A stretch of DNA of 64,000 bases from Thalassovita mangrovi (lineage in GTDB: Bacteria > Pseudomonadota > Alphaproteobacteria > Rhodobacterales > Rhodobacteraceae). Position numbers and translations under genes: made by a program. The stretch covers positions 186,001-250,000 of the forward strand of contig NZ_WWEN01000003.1 of assembly GCF_009857745.1 (NCBI RefSeq), read 5' to 3'. Below, piece by piece: positions 19,620-28,509 of this stretch; positions within the stretch are counted from its first letter, which is position 1; each line of letters opens with the position of its first letter. The notes under the pieces are model-generated. The model made no database searches, had not been told where the DNA came from, and worked only from the letters and a program-made list of their open reading frames with translations.

Positions 19620-19998
19620 GGGAGAACCTCAAGCATGTAACAGTTTCAACTTACGAAGACTTCTACCACTACTTATGAGTCATACTGAGTCATCTAGTTG
19701 ACGACGAAAGCCGGATTCCCAACAGGAACAAAGTCCGGGATTGAACGCCCTGACACATACCTCGGTCCTGCTTTCAGGCGTTTCGATCTGGCCCCGGGCA
19801 CCGAAACCGGCCCCGATCAGGGCGGCGGGGGATAACCCGCCCCTCCCCGATGCGCCAAAGGATACCCCCTTTGGGCAGAATCAGAATCGCCCAGCCCCGG
19901 CCTTGCGGGGCGCTGCGCCCGGAAGAATCTGCCAAATTGGTAAACGCCGCCCCGCCCGGATGTTGCGCATCGGCCCCGAAACCGGGAAAACAGATCCC
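19620..19998. promoter_or_regulatory. Divergent intergenic region with tandem TGAGTCAT sites
   Basis: This 379-bp gap separates the leftward RTX gene from the rightward DUF1643 gene. Two TGAGTCAT copies (19676-19683 and 19686-19693) are spaced 10 bp, one helical turn; the first extends to the palindrome ATGAGTCAT. They lie about 60-75 bp upstream of the RTX start, a plausible operator position. The remainder is GC-rich and shows no convincing gene; an open frame from 19741 joins DUF1643 in frame but reads as low-complexity Pro/Ala/Arg. Confidence 0.4.
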
Positions 19999-20514
19999 AT
20001 GATCATCCGCGACTTCCAAAAGGGCGATGCCCTCTCGACCGCCGTTTATTCGGATTGCGAAAAATATCGCTACCAGCTGACCCGCACCTGGGACCCGGCC
20101 GGGGAAAAGGCGCTGTTCGTCATGCTGAACCCCTCGACCGCAACCGAGGTGCAGAACGACCCCACGGTGGAACGCTGCGAAAGGCGGGCGCGGACGCTGG
20201 GCTTCGGCGGGTTCCGGGTGACCAATATCTTCGCCTGGCGCGAAACCGACCCCAAGAAGCTGCGCAAAAGAAGGAAGCCGGTCGGGCCGGACAATGACCG
20301 CATCCTGGTCGAAAGCTGCGACTGGGCCGACCGGATCATCGCCGGATGGGGCAGCCACGGCGATCACATGGATCGCGGCGCCCATGTGGCAAAGCTGTTG
20401 CAGGGCACCGGCCGCCCGGTTTTCCATCTCGGCCTGACCAAGGCCGGGCATCCGCGCCACCCGCTTTACATCGCCTATCGCCAGCAACCCGAACCATGGG
20501 ATATCCGACCGTGA
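19999..20514 (+). CDS. DUF1643 domain-containing protein
   Basis: A 171-aa protein of the DUF1643 family, recognised from KALFVMLNPSTATEVQNDPT, CERRARTLGFGGFRVTNIFA and the later IIAGWGSHG with a closing GHPRHPLYI. The family is widespread, often on mobile or phage DNA, and has no firm biochemical role. ATG 19999 was chosen because the conserved domain starts right after it. Its stop overlaps the GTG start of the next gene (GTGA), so the two are coupled. Confidence 0.85.
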   Translation: MIIRDFQKGDALSTAVYSDCEKYRYQLTRTWDPAGEKALFVMLNPSTATEVQNDPTVERCERRARTLGFGGFRVTNIFAWRETDPKKLRKRRKPVGPDNDRILVESCDWADRIIAGWGSHGDHMDRGAHVAKLLQGTGRPVFHLGLTKAGHPRHPLYIAYRQQPEPWDIRP

Positions 20515-20846
20515 CCCAAATGCCCGACACGCCAGACCCCCGCGACGCCCACACCGACCAGGAAGCGGTCGACGCGATCCGCCAGCTGACGCTTGAGGTG
20601 GAAAGGCTGAACAATCACCGCTTCATCGCGGTGCAGAATTCGGTGACCCGGCTGCTGCTGTTCAATTTCGCCCGCGGGCTGGCCTTCGGGCTGGGGTCGG
20701 TGCTGGGCGCATCGCTGCTGGTGTCGATCCTGACCTGGTGGCTGTCGCAATTCGAATTCCTTCCGGTCATCGGCGACTGGATGGCGATCCTGGCCGACGA
20801 ATTCGAACGCGCCACCGGCGCAGGCGTTAACCAAGGAACTCAATAG
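20511..20846 (+). CDS. DUF5665 domain-containing membrane protein
   Basis: A 111-aa small membrane protein. A polar N-terminus with a helix (EAVDAIRQLTLEVERLNNHR) precedes NSVTRLLLFNFARGLAFGLG and a hydrophobic stretch SVLGASLLVSILTWWLSQF that should span the inner membrane. This is the DUF5665 pattern. The GTG at 20511 overlaps the DUF1643 stop; an in-frame ATG at 20520 is an alternative start. Function is unknown. Confidence 0.78.
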   Translation: MTQMPDTPDPRDAHTDQEAVDAIRQLTLEVERLNNHRFIAVQNSVTRLLLFNFARGLAFGLGSVLGASLLVSILTWWLSQFEFLPVIGDWMAILADEFERATGAGVNQGTQ

Positions 20847-20904
20847 GTTTAGACCAGCCTCCCGCGGCCGCGTTACCCTGAACGGGGGCGAAAGCGGGGT
20901 AGAG

Positions 20905-21879
20905 ATGATAATGCTCACGGGCGTGCTGGGCGCGATGATGGTCGGCGTGGCGCTAATCGGGCTGGTATCGGGGTTCGACCTGTCCGGCGACGAAGCCCTT
21001 CCTGAAACGGGGCCAGATGACAGCGGCGCGGACGACCCTCTGCTGGAACCTGAGTCGGAAATCCTGCCGGTTGTCCTGTCCGGGACCGAAGGCAACGACA
21101 TCCTGGCCGGGACCGGGATGGATGAGAACCTGACCGGCGGTAGCGGCGAGGATCAGATCAACGGCTATGGCGGCGATGACATCGTGGCGGGCGGCGATGG
21201 GGCCGACGACCTGCATGGCGGCGAGGGTGACGATGCCCTGCAGGGCGATGCGGGCGCGGATACGCTGCATGGCGAAGCCGGCGACGATACGCTGTCCGGC
21301 GGCGATGGCGATGATCGACTGTTCGGATATGACGGGGATGACGGCCTGGACGGGCAGGCGGGCGATGACAGCCTGACCGGCGGCGACGGGCAGGATACTC
21401 TGACCGGCGGTCCGGGCGACGACGCGCTGCTGGGCGGGCTGGGCGATGACAGCCTGGCCGGGGGCGAGGGCGCCGACACCCTGTTCGGCGGCTGGGGCAA
21501 CGACCGGCTGAACGGCGACGACGACGCGGCGGCGGATTTCCTCAACGGCGGTGGCGGCGACGATACGATCGCCGCGGGCGACGGCGACGTGATTTCGCTG
21601 GGCGACGGATCGGATTCGGTTCTGGTCGGCGACTGGATCGTCGATCCGGTCGAACTGACCGATTTCGACGTCAACGAAGACACGCTGCTGCTGATCTATG
21701 ACGACACGGCCGAGGAGGAACCGGTTCTGGAACTCATCCCCTCGCTGACCGAACCGGGCAACCTGGTGCTGACCATGAACGGCGATGCGGTCGCCACGCT
21801 GAACCATATCGACGAAACCAGCACCAACAGTATCGTGCTGATGCCGCAATCGAGCCTGGCAGGCGCCAACCTGGTCTGA
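20905..21879 (+). CDS. RTX-repeat (hemolysin-type calcium-binding) protein B
   Basis: A 324-aa acidic protein with the same plan as the RTX protein at 18.8-19.6 kb: a hydrophobic N-terminus (MIMLTGVLGAMMVGVALIG), an acidic linker, then a longer array of about a dozen glycine/aspartate nonapeptides (GGDGADDLHGGEGDDALQGD and similar) over residues 55-215, ending in a non-repeat C-terminal domain (LTDFDVNEDTLLLIYDDTAE). The array should bind calcium and fold as a beta-roll. The gene lies 58 bp after the DUF5665 gene. It may be exported or anchored by the N-terminal helix. Confidence 0.85.
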   Translation: MIMLTGVLGAMMVGVALIGLVSGFDLSGDEALPETGPDDSGADDPLLEPESEILPVVLSGTEGNDILAGTGMDENLTGGSGEDQINGYGGDDIVAGGDGADDLHGGEGDDALQGDAGADTLHGEAGDDTLSGGDGDDRLFGYDGDDGLDGQAGDDSLTGGDGQDTLTGGPGDDALLGGLGDDSLAGGEGADTLFGGWGNDRLNGDDDAAADFLNGGGGDDTIAAGDGDVISLGDGSDSVLVGDWIVDPVELTDFDVNEDTLLLIYDDTAEEEPVLELIPSLTEPGNLVLTMNGDAVATLNHIDETSTNSIVLMPQSSLAGANLV

Positions 21880-22020
21880 CCGCCGTTTGGGCTTTTCTTT
21901 TCACGGGTTTTGACCTATACGCCCGCATCTGCCTTCGGATTCGCCGGAGCAGAGATCATGGACCTTGCTGGACGACATCCCGGCTTGTGCCCCTAACCCT
22001 TTCGAACAAAGGAGATCCCG

Positions 22021-22290
22021 ATGTCGATCACCGTGGAAGAAAAAGCCCGCGTCATGAAGGAATTCGCAACCAAGGAAGGCGACACCGGTTCGCCCGAAGT
22101 TCAGGTTGCCATCCTGTCGTCGCGCATCGCGACCCTGACCGAGCACTTCAAGACCCACAAGAAAGACAACCACGGCCGCCGTGGTCTGCTGAAAATGGTT
22201 GCTCAGCGCCGTAAGCTGCTGGACTACCTGAAGGGCAAGGACGAAGCGCGCTACCAGGACCTGATCAAGCGTCTGGGCCTGCGTCGCTAA
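22021..22290 (+). CDS. rpsO: 30S ribosomal protein S15
   Basis: An 89-aa S15, the expected size. Conserved blocks are [40 protein letters not shown] and [20 protein letters not shown], which contact 16S rRNA helices 20-22. A strong AAAGGAG site is 5 bp before the ATG. The gene has its own terminator, and the 3.3-kb gap before pnp is filled with accessory genes, unlike the usual adjacent rpsO-pnp pair. Confidence 0.98.
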   Translation: MSITVEEKARVMKEFATKEGDTGSPEVQVAILSSRIATLTEHFKTHKKDNHGRRGLLKMVAQRRKLLDYLKGKDEARYQDLIKRLGLRR

Positions 22291-22314
22291 GATCCGACGA
22301 CACAGCGAATTGCG

Positions 22315-22346
22315 AAACCGCGTCCCATCCGGGGCGCGGTTTTTCT
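22315..22346 (+). terminator. Rho-independent terminator of rpsO
   Basis: A stem of AAACCGCG (22315-22322) with CGCGGTTT (22335-22342), extended inside by CCC/GGG and followed by TTTCTTTG. It lies 24 bp after the rpsO stop. Confidence 0.88.
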
Positions 22347-22419
22347 TTGTGCGCAGGGCTTCGGGGGACCCTGCGGGGAAAACCGGCTTGCCGACAGGTG
22401 CGCCGCGGGCTAATGGAGG

Positions 22420-22433
22420 TATGTAATAACATA
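22420..22433. promoter_or_regulatory. Candidate Zur-type operator
   Basis: The inverted repeat TATGT-AATA-ACATA is perfect in both arms and sits 26 bp upstream of the COG0523 GTPase gene in an AT-rich island. It resembles zinc-uptake-regulator (Zur) boxes of alphaproteobacteria, which often control this GTPase family. The assignment rests on similarity by eye and on the downstream gene. Confidence 0.5.
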
Positions 22434-22459
22434 ACACACCCAACATATCGGAGCATCTC

Positions 22460-23671
22460 ATGACCGATTCCCGTCTTCCCGTCACGGTTTTGTCCGGCTT
22501 TCTGGGCGCCGGTAAAACCACGCTGCTGAACCGCATCCTCAACAACCGTGACGGCCGCCGTGTCGCGGTGATCGTCAACGACATGTCCGAGGTCAACATC
22601 GACGCCGACCTGGTGCGCGCAGGCGGGGCCGAGCTGAGCCATACCGACGAAACCCTGGTCGAAATGTCGAACGGCTGCATCTGCTGCACCCTGCGCGACG
22701 ACCTGCTGATCGAGGTCCGCCGCCTGGCCGAGGAAGGCCGCTTCGATACGCTGCTGATCGAATCGACCGGCATCGCCGAACCGCTGCCGGTGGCCGCCAC
22801 CTTCGAATTCCGCGACGAAGCCGGGCAAAGCCTGTCGGATCTCGCCCGGCTCGACACGATGGTGACGGTGGTCGATGCCTGCAACCTGCTGGCGGATTAT
22901 TCCAGCCACGACTTTCTCAGCGACCGGGGCGAATCCCTGGGCGAAGGCGATGACCGCACCCTGGTGGACCTGCTGACCGAACAGATCGAATTCGCCGACG
23001 TGGTCATCCTCAACAAGCAATCCGAAGCCGGCCCCGAACGCATCGACGCCGCCCGCAAGATCGTGCGCAGCCTGAATGCCGATGCCCGCATACTGACATG
23101 CGATTTCGCCGAGGTGCCGATCGCGGAAGTGATGGAAACCGGCCTGTTCGATTTCGAAAAGGCGCATGAGCACCCGATGTGGGCCAAGGAACTCTATGGT
23201 TTCGCCGATCACACGCCGGAAACCGACGAATACGGCATCGCATCCTATGTGTACCGCGCCCGCGCGCCCTTCGACCCGCAGAAGATCCACGATTTCCTGA
23301 ACGGCAACTTGCCCGGCGTGATCCGCGCCAAGGGCCATTTCTGGATCGCCACCCGGCCCGACTGGGTCGCCGAATTCTCGCTTGCCGGGGCGCTGTCCAG
23401 CGTCAAACCCTTGGGCAAATGGTGGGCGACCGTGCCGCAGGAACGCTGGCCCGACCACCCGCAGGCGCTGAGCTATATCAATCAGCACTGGTCCGAACCC
23501 TTCGGCGACCGACGGCAGGAACTGGTATTCATCGGCAGCGGCATCGACTGGCCCGCGCTCAATGCCGGGCTGGAATCCTGCCTGCTGCCCGACGCCGCGC
23601 CGGATCTTGCTGCCCAGGCCGGGCTGCCCGATCCGTTCCCGCACTGGCGCCAGGCCGGGGAGGCCGCGTGA
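22460..23671 (+). CDS. CobW/COG0523 family GTPase (putative zinc metallochaperone)
   Basis: A 403-aa G3E GTPase. It has the P-loop [16 protein letters not shown] near residue 12, the metal-binding CxCC in [12 protein letters not shown], the Walker B-like [10 protein letters not shown], the guanine-specificity NKQSEA region, and a C-terminal CobW domain (about 270-390) with GFWIA-like [10 protein letters not shown]. Such proteins deliver metals, especially zinc under zinc limitation. A Zur-like palindrome lies just upstream, which fits a zinc role, while a cobalamin role has no neighbouring support. The stop overlaps the GTG of the DUF6525 gene. Confidence 0.9.
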   Translation: MTDSRLPVTVLSGFLGAGKTTLLNRILNNRDGRRVAVIVNDMSEVNIDADLVRAGGAELSHTDETLVEMSNGCICCTLRDDLLIEVRRLAEEGRFDTLLIESTGIAEPLPVAATFEFRDEAGQSLSDLARLDTMVTVVDACNLLADYSSHDFLSDRGESLGEGDDRTLVDLLTEQIEFADVVILNKQSEAGPERIDAARKIVRSLNADARILTCDFAEVPIAEVMETGLFDFEKAHEHPMWAKELYGFADHTPETDEYGIASYVYRARAPFDPQKIHDFLNGNLPGVIRAKGHFWIATRPDWVAEFSLAGALSSVKPLGKWWATVPQERWPDHPQALSYINQHWSEPFGDRRQELVFIGSGIDWPALNAGLESCLLPDAAPDLAAQAGLPDPFPHWRQAGEAA

Positions 23672-23943
23672 GCCCCGCCCGGGGCGGCAATCGCGGCGCG
23701 ACACGGCTGAAGCTGCGCCGCAGATCGACCGACCCGATGCGCGATTACGACGCGCTGCCCCAGCCCCTGCGCCATTGGGTGGCGCAGGCGGCGCTGCCCT
23801 GGTCGCCGACGTCCTGCTTGGCGATCTGGCGGCGCACCCTGAACACCGGCGGCGGCCCGGACGAGGCGATCACCCGCCTGAGCCGGGCCGAAGCCGCGAT
23901 GCTGGCCCGCGACGACAGCACGCCGAGCGCGCAGCCGTCCTAG
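23668..23943 (+). CDS. DUF6525 family protein
   Basis: A 91-aa basic protein with the pattern [40 protein letters not shown] and IWRRTLNTG, as in the DUF6525 family found after CobW-like genes in Rhodobacteraceae. The GTG start at 23668 overlaps the GTPase stop (GTGA); a later ATG at 23737 would remove the conserved Arg-rich N-terminus. Its stop overlaps the stop of the convergent GIY-YIG gene within CTAG. Function unknown; co-regulation with the zinc GTPase is likely. Confidence 0.72.
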   Translation: MSPARGGNRGATRLKLRRRSTDPMRDYDALPQPLRHWVAQAALPWSPTSCLAIWRRTLNTGGGPDEAITRLSRAEAAMLARDDSTPSAQPS

Positions 23944-24296
23944 ATCACCGTCGCCTGCCGGGCGGCGGCCCAATGGGCCAGCCGCTCCTTCAGCAGCCGC
24001 TCACGTGTCAGCGCACCGATATCGTCCTTCAACTGCTCCAGCCGCTCGAAGCGGAAAGCGTCCGCGCCATGCTCGGCCCAGGCCGCCTGCAACCCGCGAT
24101 GCGGGTTGCTGCCCTGGCGAAGGGTGAACCACAGCCGGTTTTCCACCGTATCCAGATTGGGCGTGCGCCCCACCCAGCAGGCACCGCTGGCCTGGCAGGT
24201 CACCGCATAGATGCCCACGGCGGGTTTGCGTTCCTTATAGGCGGCGATCAGCGCCTTTTTCCGATCTCGCTCCACGCTCCGTCCTTTCCCGTTCAA
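23940..24296 (-). CDS. GIY-YIG nuclease family protein
   Basis: A 118-aa protein with a single GIY-YIG domain: VGIYAVTCQASGACWVGRTP contains the GIY and the degenerate YVG (here WVGR) elements and the catalytic Arg. The downstream NRLWFTLRQGSNPHRGLQ and the conserved Glu in AFRFERLEQL fit the domain. Such short proteins may act on DNA, but cellular function is not established. A GTG at 24275 is an alternative start. It is divergent from DUF2239 across a region with two identical palindromic sites. Confidence 0.75.
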   Translation of the reverse strand: MNGKGRSVERDRKKALIAAYKERKPAVGIYAVTCQASGACWVGRTPNLDTVENRLWFTLRQGSNPHRGLQAAWAEHGADAFRFERLEQLKDDIGALTRERLLKERLAHWAAARQATVI

Positions 24297-24316
24297 GCCG
24301 TCCGGGCAGGCGAATC

Positions 24317-24362
24317 TTTTTACCCGGGTTTAATTGACATGACATTTTTACCCGGGTAAATA
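24317..24362 (+). promoter_or_regulatory. Promoter with twin ACCCGGGT operators
   Basis: TTGACA (24334-24339), 17-bp spacer, then TAAATA (24357-24362) form a near-consensus sigma-70 promoter for DUF2239. Two palindromes share the core TTTTTACCCGGGT (24317-24329 and 24346-24358); the second, TTTACCCGGGTAAA (24347-24360), is perfect and overlaps the -10. The centres are 28 bp apart. This is the expected design for repression by a dimeric regulator; no regulator gene is adjacent. Confidence 0.72.
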
Positions 24363-24387
24363 CAAGCGCAAACAAGGACCCCTGCCG

Positions 24388-24954
24388 ATGACCCAGACCT
24401 GCACCGCCTTTTCCGGCACCAACCTCATCGCCTCCGGCCCGCTGGCCGAGGTGGCGCTGACGGTCAAATCCGCCGACGCGCCGCAGGTCCTGGTCTTTGA
24501 CGACCGGACCGGCGCGGTGATCGACCTCGACCTGCGCGGATCGAACGAGGAAATTGCCGCCCGCTACGCCCCCGCACCCGAAGACGCCGCGCCGCGCAAG
24601 CGCGGGCGGCCGAAACTTGGCGTCGTCGCGCGCGAGGTCACGCTGTTGCCGCGCCACTGGGACTGGCTGCAAGGCCAGCCCGGCGGCGCTTCGGCCACGC
24701 TGCGCCGGTTGGTGGAAACCGCCCGCCAGCAGGACAGCGGCGCGACCGCGGCCCGCGCCGCCCGCGACGCGGCCTATCGCTTCATGTCCGCCATAGGGGG
24801 CGACCTGCCCGGGTTCGAAGACGCCGCCCGCGCCCTTTTCGCGGGCGACATGGACGGGTTCGCCCGCCAAATCGCCGACTGGCCCGCAGATATCGCAGCC
24901 CACGCGCAACGACTGGCCGTCGGACCCGGCGCAACGGAAAAGGACGCGCAATGA
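24388..24954 (+). CDS. DUF2239 family protein
   Basis: A 188-aa protein of the DUF2239 family, recognised from TCTAFSGTNLIASGPLAEVA, VLVFDDRTGAVIDLDLRG, RKRGRPKLGVVAREVTLLPR and HWDWLQGQPGGASATLRRLV. The RKRGRPK stretch resembles an AT-hook and the following helix pair resembles DNA-binding ribbon-helix-helix proteins, so DNA binding is plausible. It is driven by a strong promoter under twin palindromic operators and its stop overlaps the next start (ATGA). Confidence 0.82.
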   Translation: MTQTCTAFSGTNLIASGPLAEVALTVKSADAPQVLVFDDRTGAVIDLDLRGSNEEIAARYAPAPEDAAPRKRGRPKLGVVAREVTLLPRHWDWLQGQPGGASATLRRLVETARQQDSGATAARAARDAAYRFMSAIGGDLPGFEDAARALFAGDMDGFARQIADWPADIAAHAQRLAVGPGATEKDAQ

Positions 24955-25367
24955 CGACTTACCTCGAACCGACGCAGGCCTCGGGGCGCGCGCTGATGAT
25001 GCGCGGGCTGACCGGGCCGGTGGTGATGTTGAACCTGCTGAGGTTCCGCGACGTCGCGGATTATTCTGCCGATCCCGGCCTTGCCCCCGACAGCCCGATC
25101 AGCGGCGCCGAAGCCTTCGACCGCTATGTCGCCCATACCGACCCGTTCCTGCGCGAAACCGGCGGCGAGGTGATCTTCATGGGCGAAGGCGGCCCCTTCC
25201 TGATCGGGCCCGAGGCCGAATATTGGGATCGGGTCATGCTGGTGCGGCAAGCTTCGCTCGACGCCTTCATGGCCTTTGCAGATCACGCCGCCTATCTCGA
25301 AGGGATCGGCCACCGCACCGCCGCACTGCAGGATTCCCGGCTGCTGCCGATCGCCCCGATGGCGTGA
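24951..25367 (+). CDS. DUF1330-like protein
   Basis: A 138-aa dimeric alpha+beta barrel-type protein. VVMLNLLRFRDVADYSADPG, AFDRYVAHTDPFLRETGGEV and the closing DAFMAFADHAAYLEGIGHRT fit the DUF1330 or related EthD-like ferredoxin-fold families. It overlaps DUF2239 by 4 bp and must share its promoter. Its biochemical role is unknown. A 203-bp gap without a convincing gene follows before pnp. Confidence 0.75.
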   Translation: MTTYLEPTQASGRALMMRGLTGPVVMLNLLRFRDVADYSADPGLAPDSPISGAEAFDRYVAHTDPFLRETGGEVIFMGEGGPFLIGPEAEYWDRVMLVRQASLDAFMAFADHAAYLEGIGHRTAALQDSRLLPIAPMA

Positions 25368-25570
25368 TCCGCAGGGCGCCGGGGCGACCTTCGCCGCCGC
25401 ATGTTTCCTGTTCCAAATTGCGCCAAACTGCTGTATGGCCGCATCATCTGAGACGTTGCGCCCTGACCCTGGCGCTCGAAAGAAAGATAGTGGGGTCGGC
25501 GGCAATGGGGCCGCCATGACAACGGAAGACCCGGGATACGCCTGGGAGTGCTTCCAATTAGGATACGCAA

Positions 25571-27706
25571 ATGTTTGACGTAACGACGAAATCGATGCAG
25601 TGGGGCGATGAAACCCTCACTCTGGAAACGGGCAAGGTTGCCCGCCAGGCGGATGGCTCGGTCATCGCCACCCTGGGCGAAACTTCGGTCATGGCCAACG
25701 TGACCTTCGCCAAGGAACCCAAGCCCGGTCAGGACTTCTTTCCGCTGACCGTGCACTACCAGGAAAAATACTATGCCGCGGGCAAAATCCCCGGTGGTTT
25801 CTTCAAGCGCGAAGCGCGCCCGACCGAAAAAGAAACGCTGACCGCGCGCCTGATCGACCGTCCGATCCGCCCGCTGTTCGTGCCCGGCTTCAAAAACGAA
25901 GTCCTGGTCATGTGCACCGTGCTGAGCCACGACCTGGTCAACGATCCCGACATCGTGGCGATGATCGCCGCCTCGGCCGCGCTGACCATTTCCGGCGCAC
26001 CGTTCCGCGGCCCGATCGCCGGTGCCCGCGTTGGCTTCGTGGATGGCGAATACGTCCTGAACCCGTCCGTGGACGACATGCAGGACCTGCGCAACAACCC
26101 CGAACAGCGTCTGGACCTGGTCGTCGCCGGCACCAAGGACGCGGTGATGATGGTTGAATCGGAAGCTTACGAGCTGACCGAAGACGAAATGCTGGGCGCC
26201 GTGACCTTCGCGCACGAACAGATCCAGCCGGTCATCGACCTGATCATTTCGCTGGCCGAAGAAGCCGCGAAAGAACCCTTCGACTTCCAGGCTCCCGATT
26301 ATTCGGAGCTCTACGACGTCGTTAAGGCCGCCGGCGCCGACAAGATGCACGCCGCCTATGCCATCACCGACAAGCAAGAGCGCGTTGCCGCCGTTGCCGC
26401 GGTGAAGGAAGAAATCAAGGCCGGCCTGAGCGAAGAACAGCTCGAAGACGCCAACCTAGGCTCCGCCCTGAAGAAGCTGGAATCGACCGTCCTGCGCGGG
26501 TCTGTCGTGAAGGAAGGCAAGCGGATCGACGGCCGCGCGCTGGATCAGGTGCGCCCGATCGTGGCCGAAACCGGCCTGCTGCCGCGGACCCACGGGTCGG
26601 CGCTGTTCACCCGTGGCGAAACCCAAGGCCTGGTCGTGACCACCCTGGGCACCGGCGACGACGAACAGTTCATCGACGCGCTGCACGGCAACTTCAAATC
26701 CAACTTCCTGCTGCACTACAACTTCCCGCCGTACTCGGTCGGTGAAGTGGGCCGCGTGGGTTCGCCGGGTCGCCGTGAAATCGGCCACGGCAAACTGGCA
26801 TGGCGCGCGCTGCAGGCGGTTCTGCCGGCTTCGACCGATTTCCCCTACACCGTCCGCATCGTGTCCGAGATCACCGAATCGAACGGGTCGTCCTCGATGG
26901 CATCGGTCTGCGGCGGGTCGCTGTCGATGATGGACGCGGGCGTGCCGCTGAAGGCCGCCGTTGCCGGTGTGGCCATGGGCCTGGTGCTGGAAGACGACGG
27001 GTCCTACGCGGTTCTGACCGACATCCTGGGTGACGAAGACCACCTGGGCGACATGGACTTCAAAGTGGCGGGTACCGAAAACGGCATCACCTCGCTGCAG
27101 ATGGACATCAAGGTCGCGGGCATCACCCCGGAAATCATGAGCAAAGCCCTGGCCCAGGCCAAGGACGGCCGCATGCATATCCTGGGCGAGATGAACAAGG
27201 CGCTTTCGGGCGTCGGTGAATTCTCGGTCCACGCGCCGCGCATCGAAACGATGCAGATCCCGACCGACAAGATCCGTGAAGTGATCGGTTCGGGCGGCAA
27301 GGTGATCCGCGAAATCGTCGAAGTGTCGGGCGCCAAGGTCGACATCAACGACGACGGCATCATCAAGATCGCGTCGCCCGACGGCGAATGCATCAAGAAG
27401 GCCTATGACATGATCCATTCGATCGTGGCAGAGCCGGAAGAAGGCCATATCTACAAGGGCAAGGTCGTGAAGATCGTCGATTTCGGCGCCTTCGTGAACT
27501 TCTTCGGCAAGCGCGACGGCCTAGTCCATGTCAGCCAGATCGAAAACCGCCGCCTGAACCATCCTTCGGACGTTCTGAAGGAAGGCCAGGAAGTCTATGT
27601 GAAGCTTCTGGGCTTCGACGACCGCGGCAAGGTGCGCCTGGCGATGAAGATGGTCGACCAGGAAACCGGCGAAGAGATCGCGAAAGAGGAAAAAGAAGAG
27701 GAGTGA
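25571..27706 (+). CDS. pnp: Polynucleotide phosphorylase
   Basis: PNPase is the trimeric 3'-5' phosphorolytic exoribonuclease of the RNA degradosome. The 711-aa protein has two RNase PH domains (first about 10-140, second about 310-540, with [13 protein letters not shown] and [20 protein letters not shown]), a KH domain ([20 protein letters not shown] near 565-585) and an S1 domain ([20 protein letters not shown], then GLVHVSQI near 640-660). The length is standard. A strong terminator follows. Accessory genes now separate it from rpsO. Confidence 0.99.
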   Translation: MFDVTTKSMQWGDETLTLETGKVARQADGSVIATLGETSVMANVTFAKEPKPGQDFFPLTVHYQEKYYAAGKIPGGFFKREARPTEKETLTARLIDRPIRPLFVPGFKNEVLVMCTVLSHDLVNDPDIVAMIAASAALTISGAPFRGPIAGARVGFVDGEYVLNPSVDDMQDLRNNPEQRLDLVVAGTKDAVMMVESEAYELTEDEMLGAVTFAHEQIQPVIDLIISLAEEAAKEPFDFQAPDYSELYDVVKAAGADKMHAAYAITDKQERVAAVAAVKEEIKAGLSEEQLEDANLGSALKKLESTVLRGSVVKEGKRIDGRALDQVRPIVAETGLLPRTHGSALFTRGETQGLVVTTLGTGDDEQFIDALHGNFKSNFLLHYNFPPYSVGEVGRVGSPGRREIGHGKLAWRALQAVLPASTDFPYTVRIVSEITESNGSSSMASVCGGSLSMMDAGVPLKAAVAGVAMGLVLEDDGSYAVLTDILGDEDHLGDMDFKVAGTENGITSLQMDIKVAGITPEIMSKALAQAKDGRMHILGEMNKALSGVGEFSVHAPRIETMQIPTDKIREVIGSGGKVIREIVEVSGAKVDINDDGIIKIASPDGECIKKAYDMIHSIVAEPEEGHIYKGKVVKIVDFGAFVNFFGKRDGLVHVSQIENRRLNHPSDVLKEGQEVYVKLLGFDDRGKVRLAMKMVDQETGEEIAKEEKEEE

Positions 27707-27731
27707 TCTTCTCCTCTTTCTGAAAATTGAG

Positions 27732-27762
27732 CGCCCCGGCCATAATGGCCGGGGCGTTTTTT
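27732..27762 (+). terminator. Rho-independent terminator of pnp
   Basis: A perfect 11-bp stem CGCCCCGGCCA/TGGCCGGGGCG with a TAA loop, followed by six T. It lies 25 bp after the stop codon. Confidence 0.95.
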
Positions 27763-27796
27763 CATGCCCGGCTCACTTTTTCATTTCGGCCAAGCA

Positions 27797-27827
27797 AAGA
27801 AAAACCCCCGCAGAAACTGCGGGGGTT
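27797..27827 (-). terminator. Rho-independent terminator of the peroxiredoxin gene
   Basis: A perfect 11-bp stem (AACCCCCGCAG / CTGCGGGGGTT, loop AAA) with a run of A on the plus strand, giving U on the minus transcript. It lies about 29 bp past the peroxiredoxin stop. Confidence 0.93.
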
Positions 27828-27855
27828 CCGATGCCTTCAGTCAGATCGCTTGCGA

Positions 27856-28509
27856 TCAGGCGACGTGCTTGGTGGTGCGCAGGTAGGGCAGCTTGACGTC
27901 GATTTCGCCGAACTTTTCCTTGGCTTCTTCGTCGGTCAGCGACAGAGCCACGATCACGTCCTGGCCGGAAACCCAGTTGGCCGGGGTTGCGATCGGGGTG
28001 CCGAAGGTCGCCTGCAGACCGTCCAGCGCGCGCAGGACCTCGGCGAAGTTGCGGCCCACCGACATCGGGTAGGTCATGATCAGCTGGACCTTCTTGTCCG
28101 GCGAGATGATGAAGACCGAACGGACCGAGGCGCTGTCGGCAGCGGTACGGCCGTCGGCCAGGTAGGCTTCGGCGGGCAGCATGTCGAACAGCTTCGACAC
28201 TTCCAGCGATTCATCGGCGATGATCGGGAAACCGGCCGGCGCGCCCGAGAAGCTTTCGATGTCGTTTTTCCATTGCACGTGCTCGTCGACGCCGTCGACG
28301 CTCAGACCGATAACCTTGGTGTTGCGCTTGGTCCATTCCTCGGCCAGCTGCGCCACGGCGCCGAATTCGGTAGTGCAGACCGGGGTGAAATCCTTGGGGT
28401 GCGAAAACAGGATGGCCCAGCTGTCGCCGATCCAGTCATGGAAGGTGATGGTACCCTGGTCGGTTTCGGCGGTGAAGTTCGGAACGATGTCGTTGATGCG
28501 CAAGCCCAT
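27856..28509 (-). CDS. 1-Cys peroxiredoxin (Prx6 type)
   Basis: A 217-aa cytosolic peroxidase that reduces hydrogen peroxide and organic hydroperoxides. The peroxidatic Cys is C45 in SHPKDFTPVCTTEFG. The Prx6-type C-terminal half (VRSVFIISPDKKVQLIMTYP, GRNFAEVLRALDGLQ) is present and no resolving Cys is seen in the usual place. The length matches the Prx6 subfamily. It is a single-gene unit with its own terminator, divergent from the aldehyde dehydrogenase gene. Confidence 0.95.
   Translation of the reverse strand: MGLRINDIVPNFTAETDQGTITFHDWIGDSWAILFSHPKDFTPVCTTEFGAVAQLAEEWTKRNTKVIGLSVDGVDEHVQWKNDIESFSGAPAGFPIIADESLEVSKLFDMLPAEAYLADGRTAADSASVRSVFIISPDKKVQLIMTYPMSVGRNFAEVLRALDGLQATFGTPIATPANWVSGQDVIVALSLTDEEAKEKFGEIDVKLPYLRTTKHVA

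Noticed and set aside
19741-19998. N-terminal extension of the DUF1643 gene
   Set aside because: The extra 86 residues are low-complexity Pro/Ala/Arg and precede the conserved domain start at 19999.
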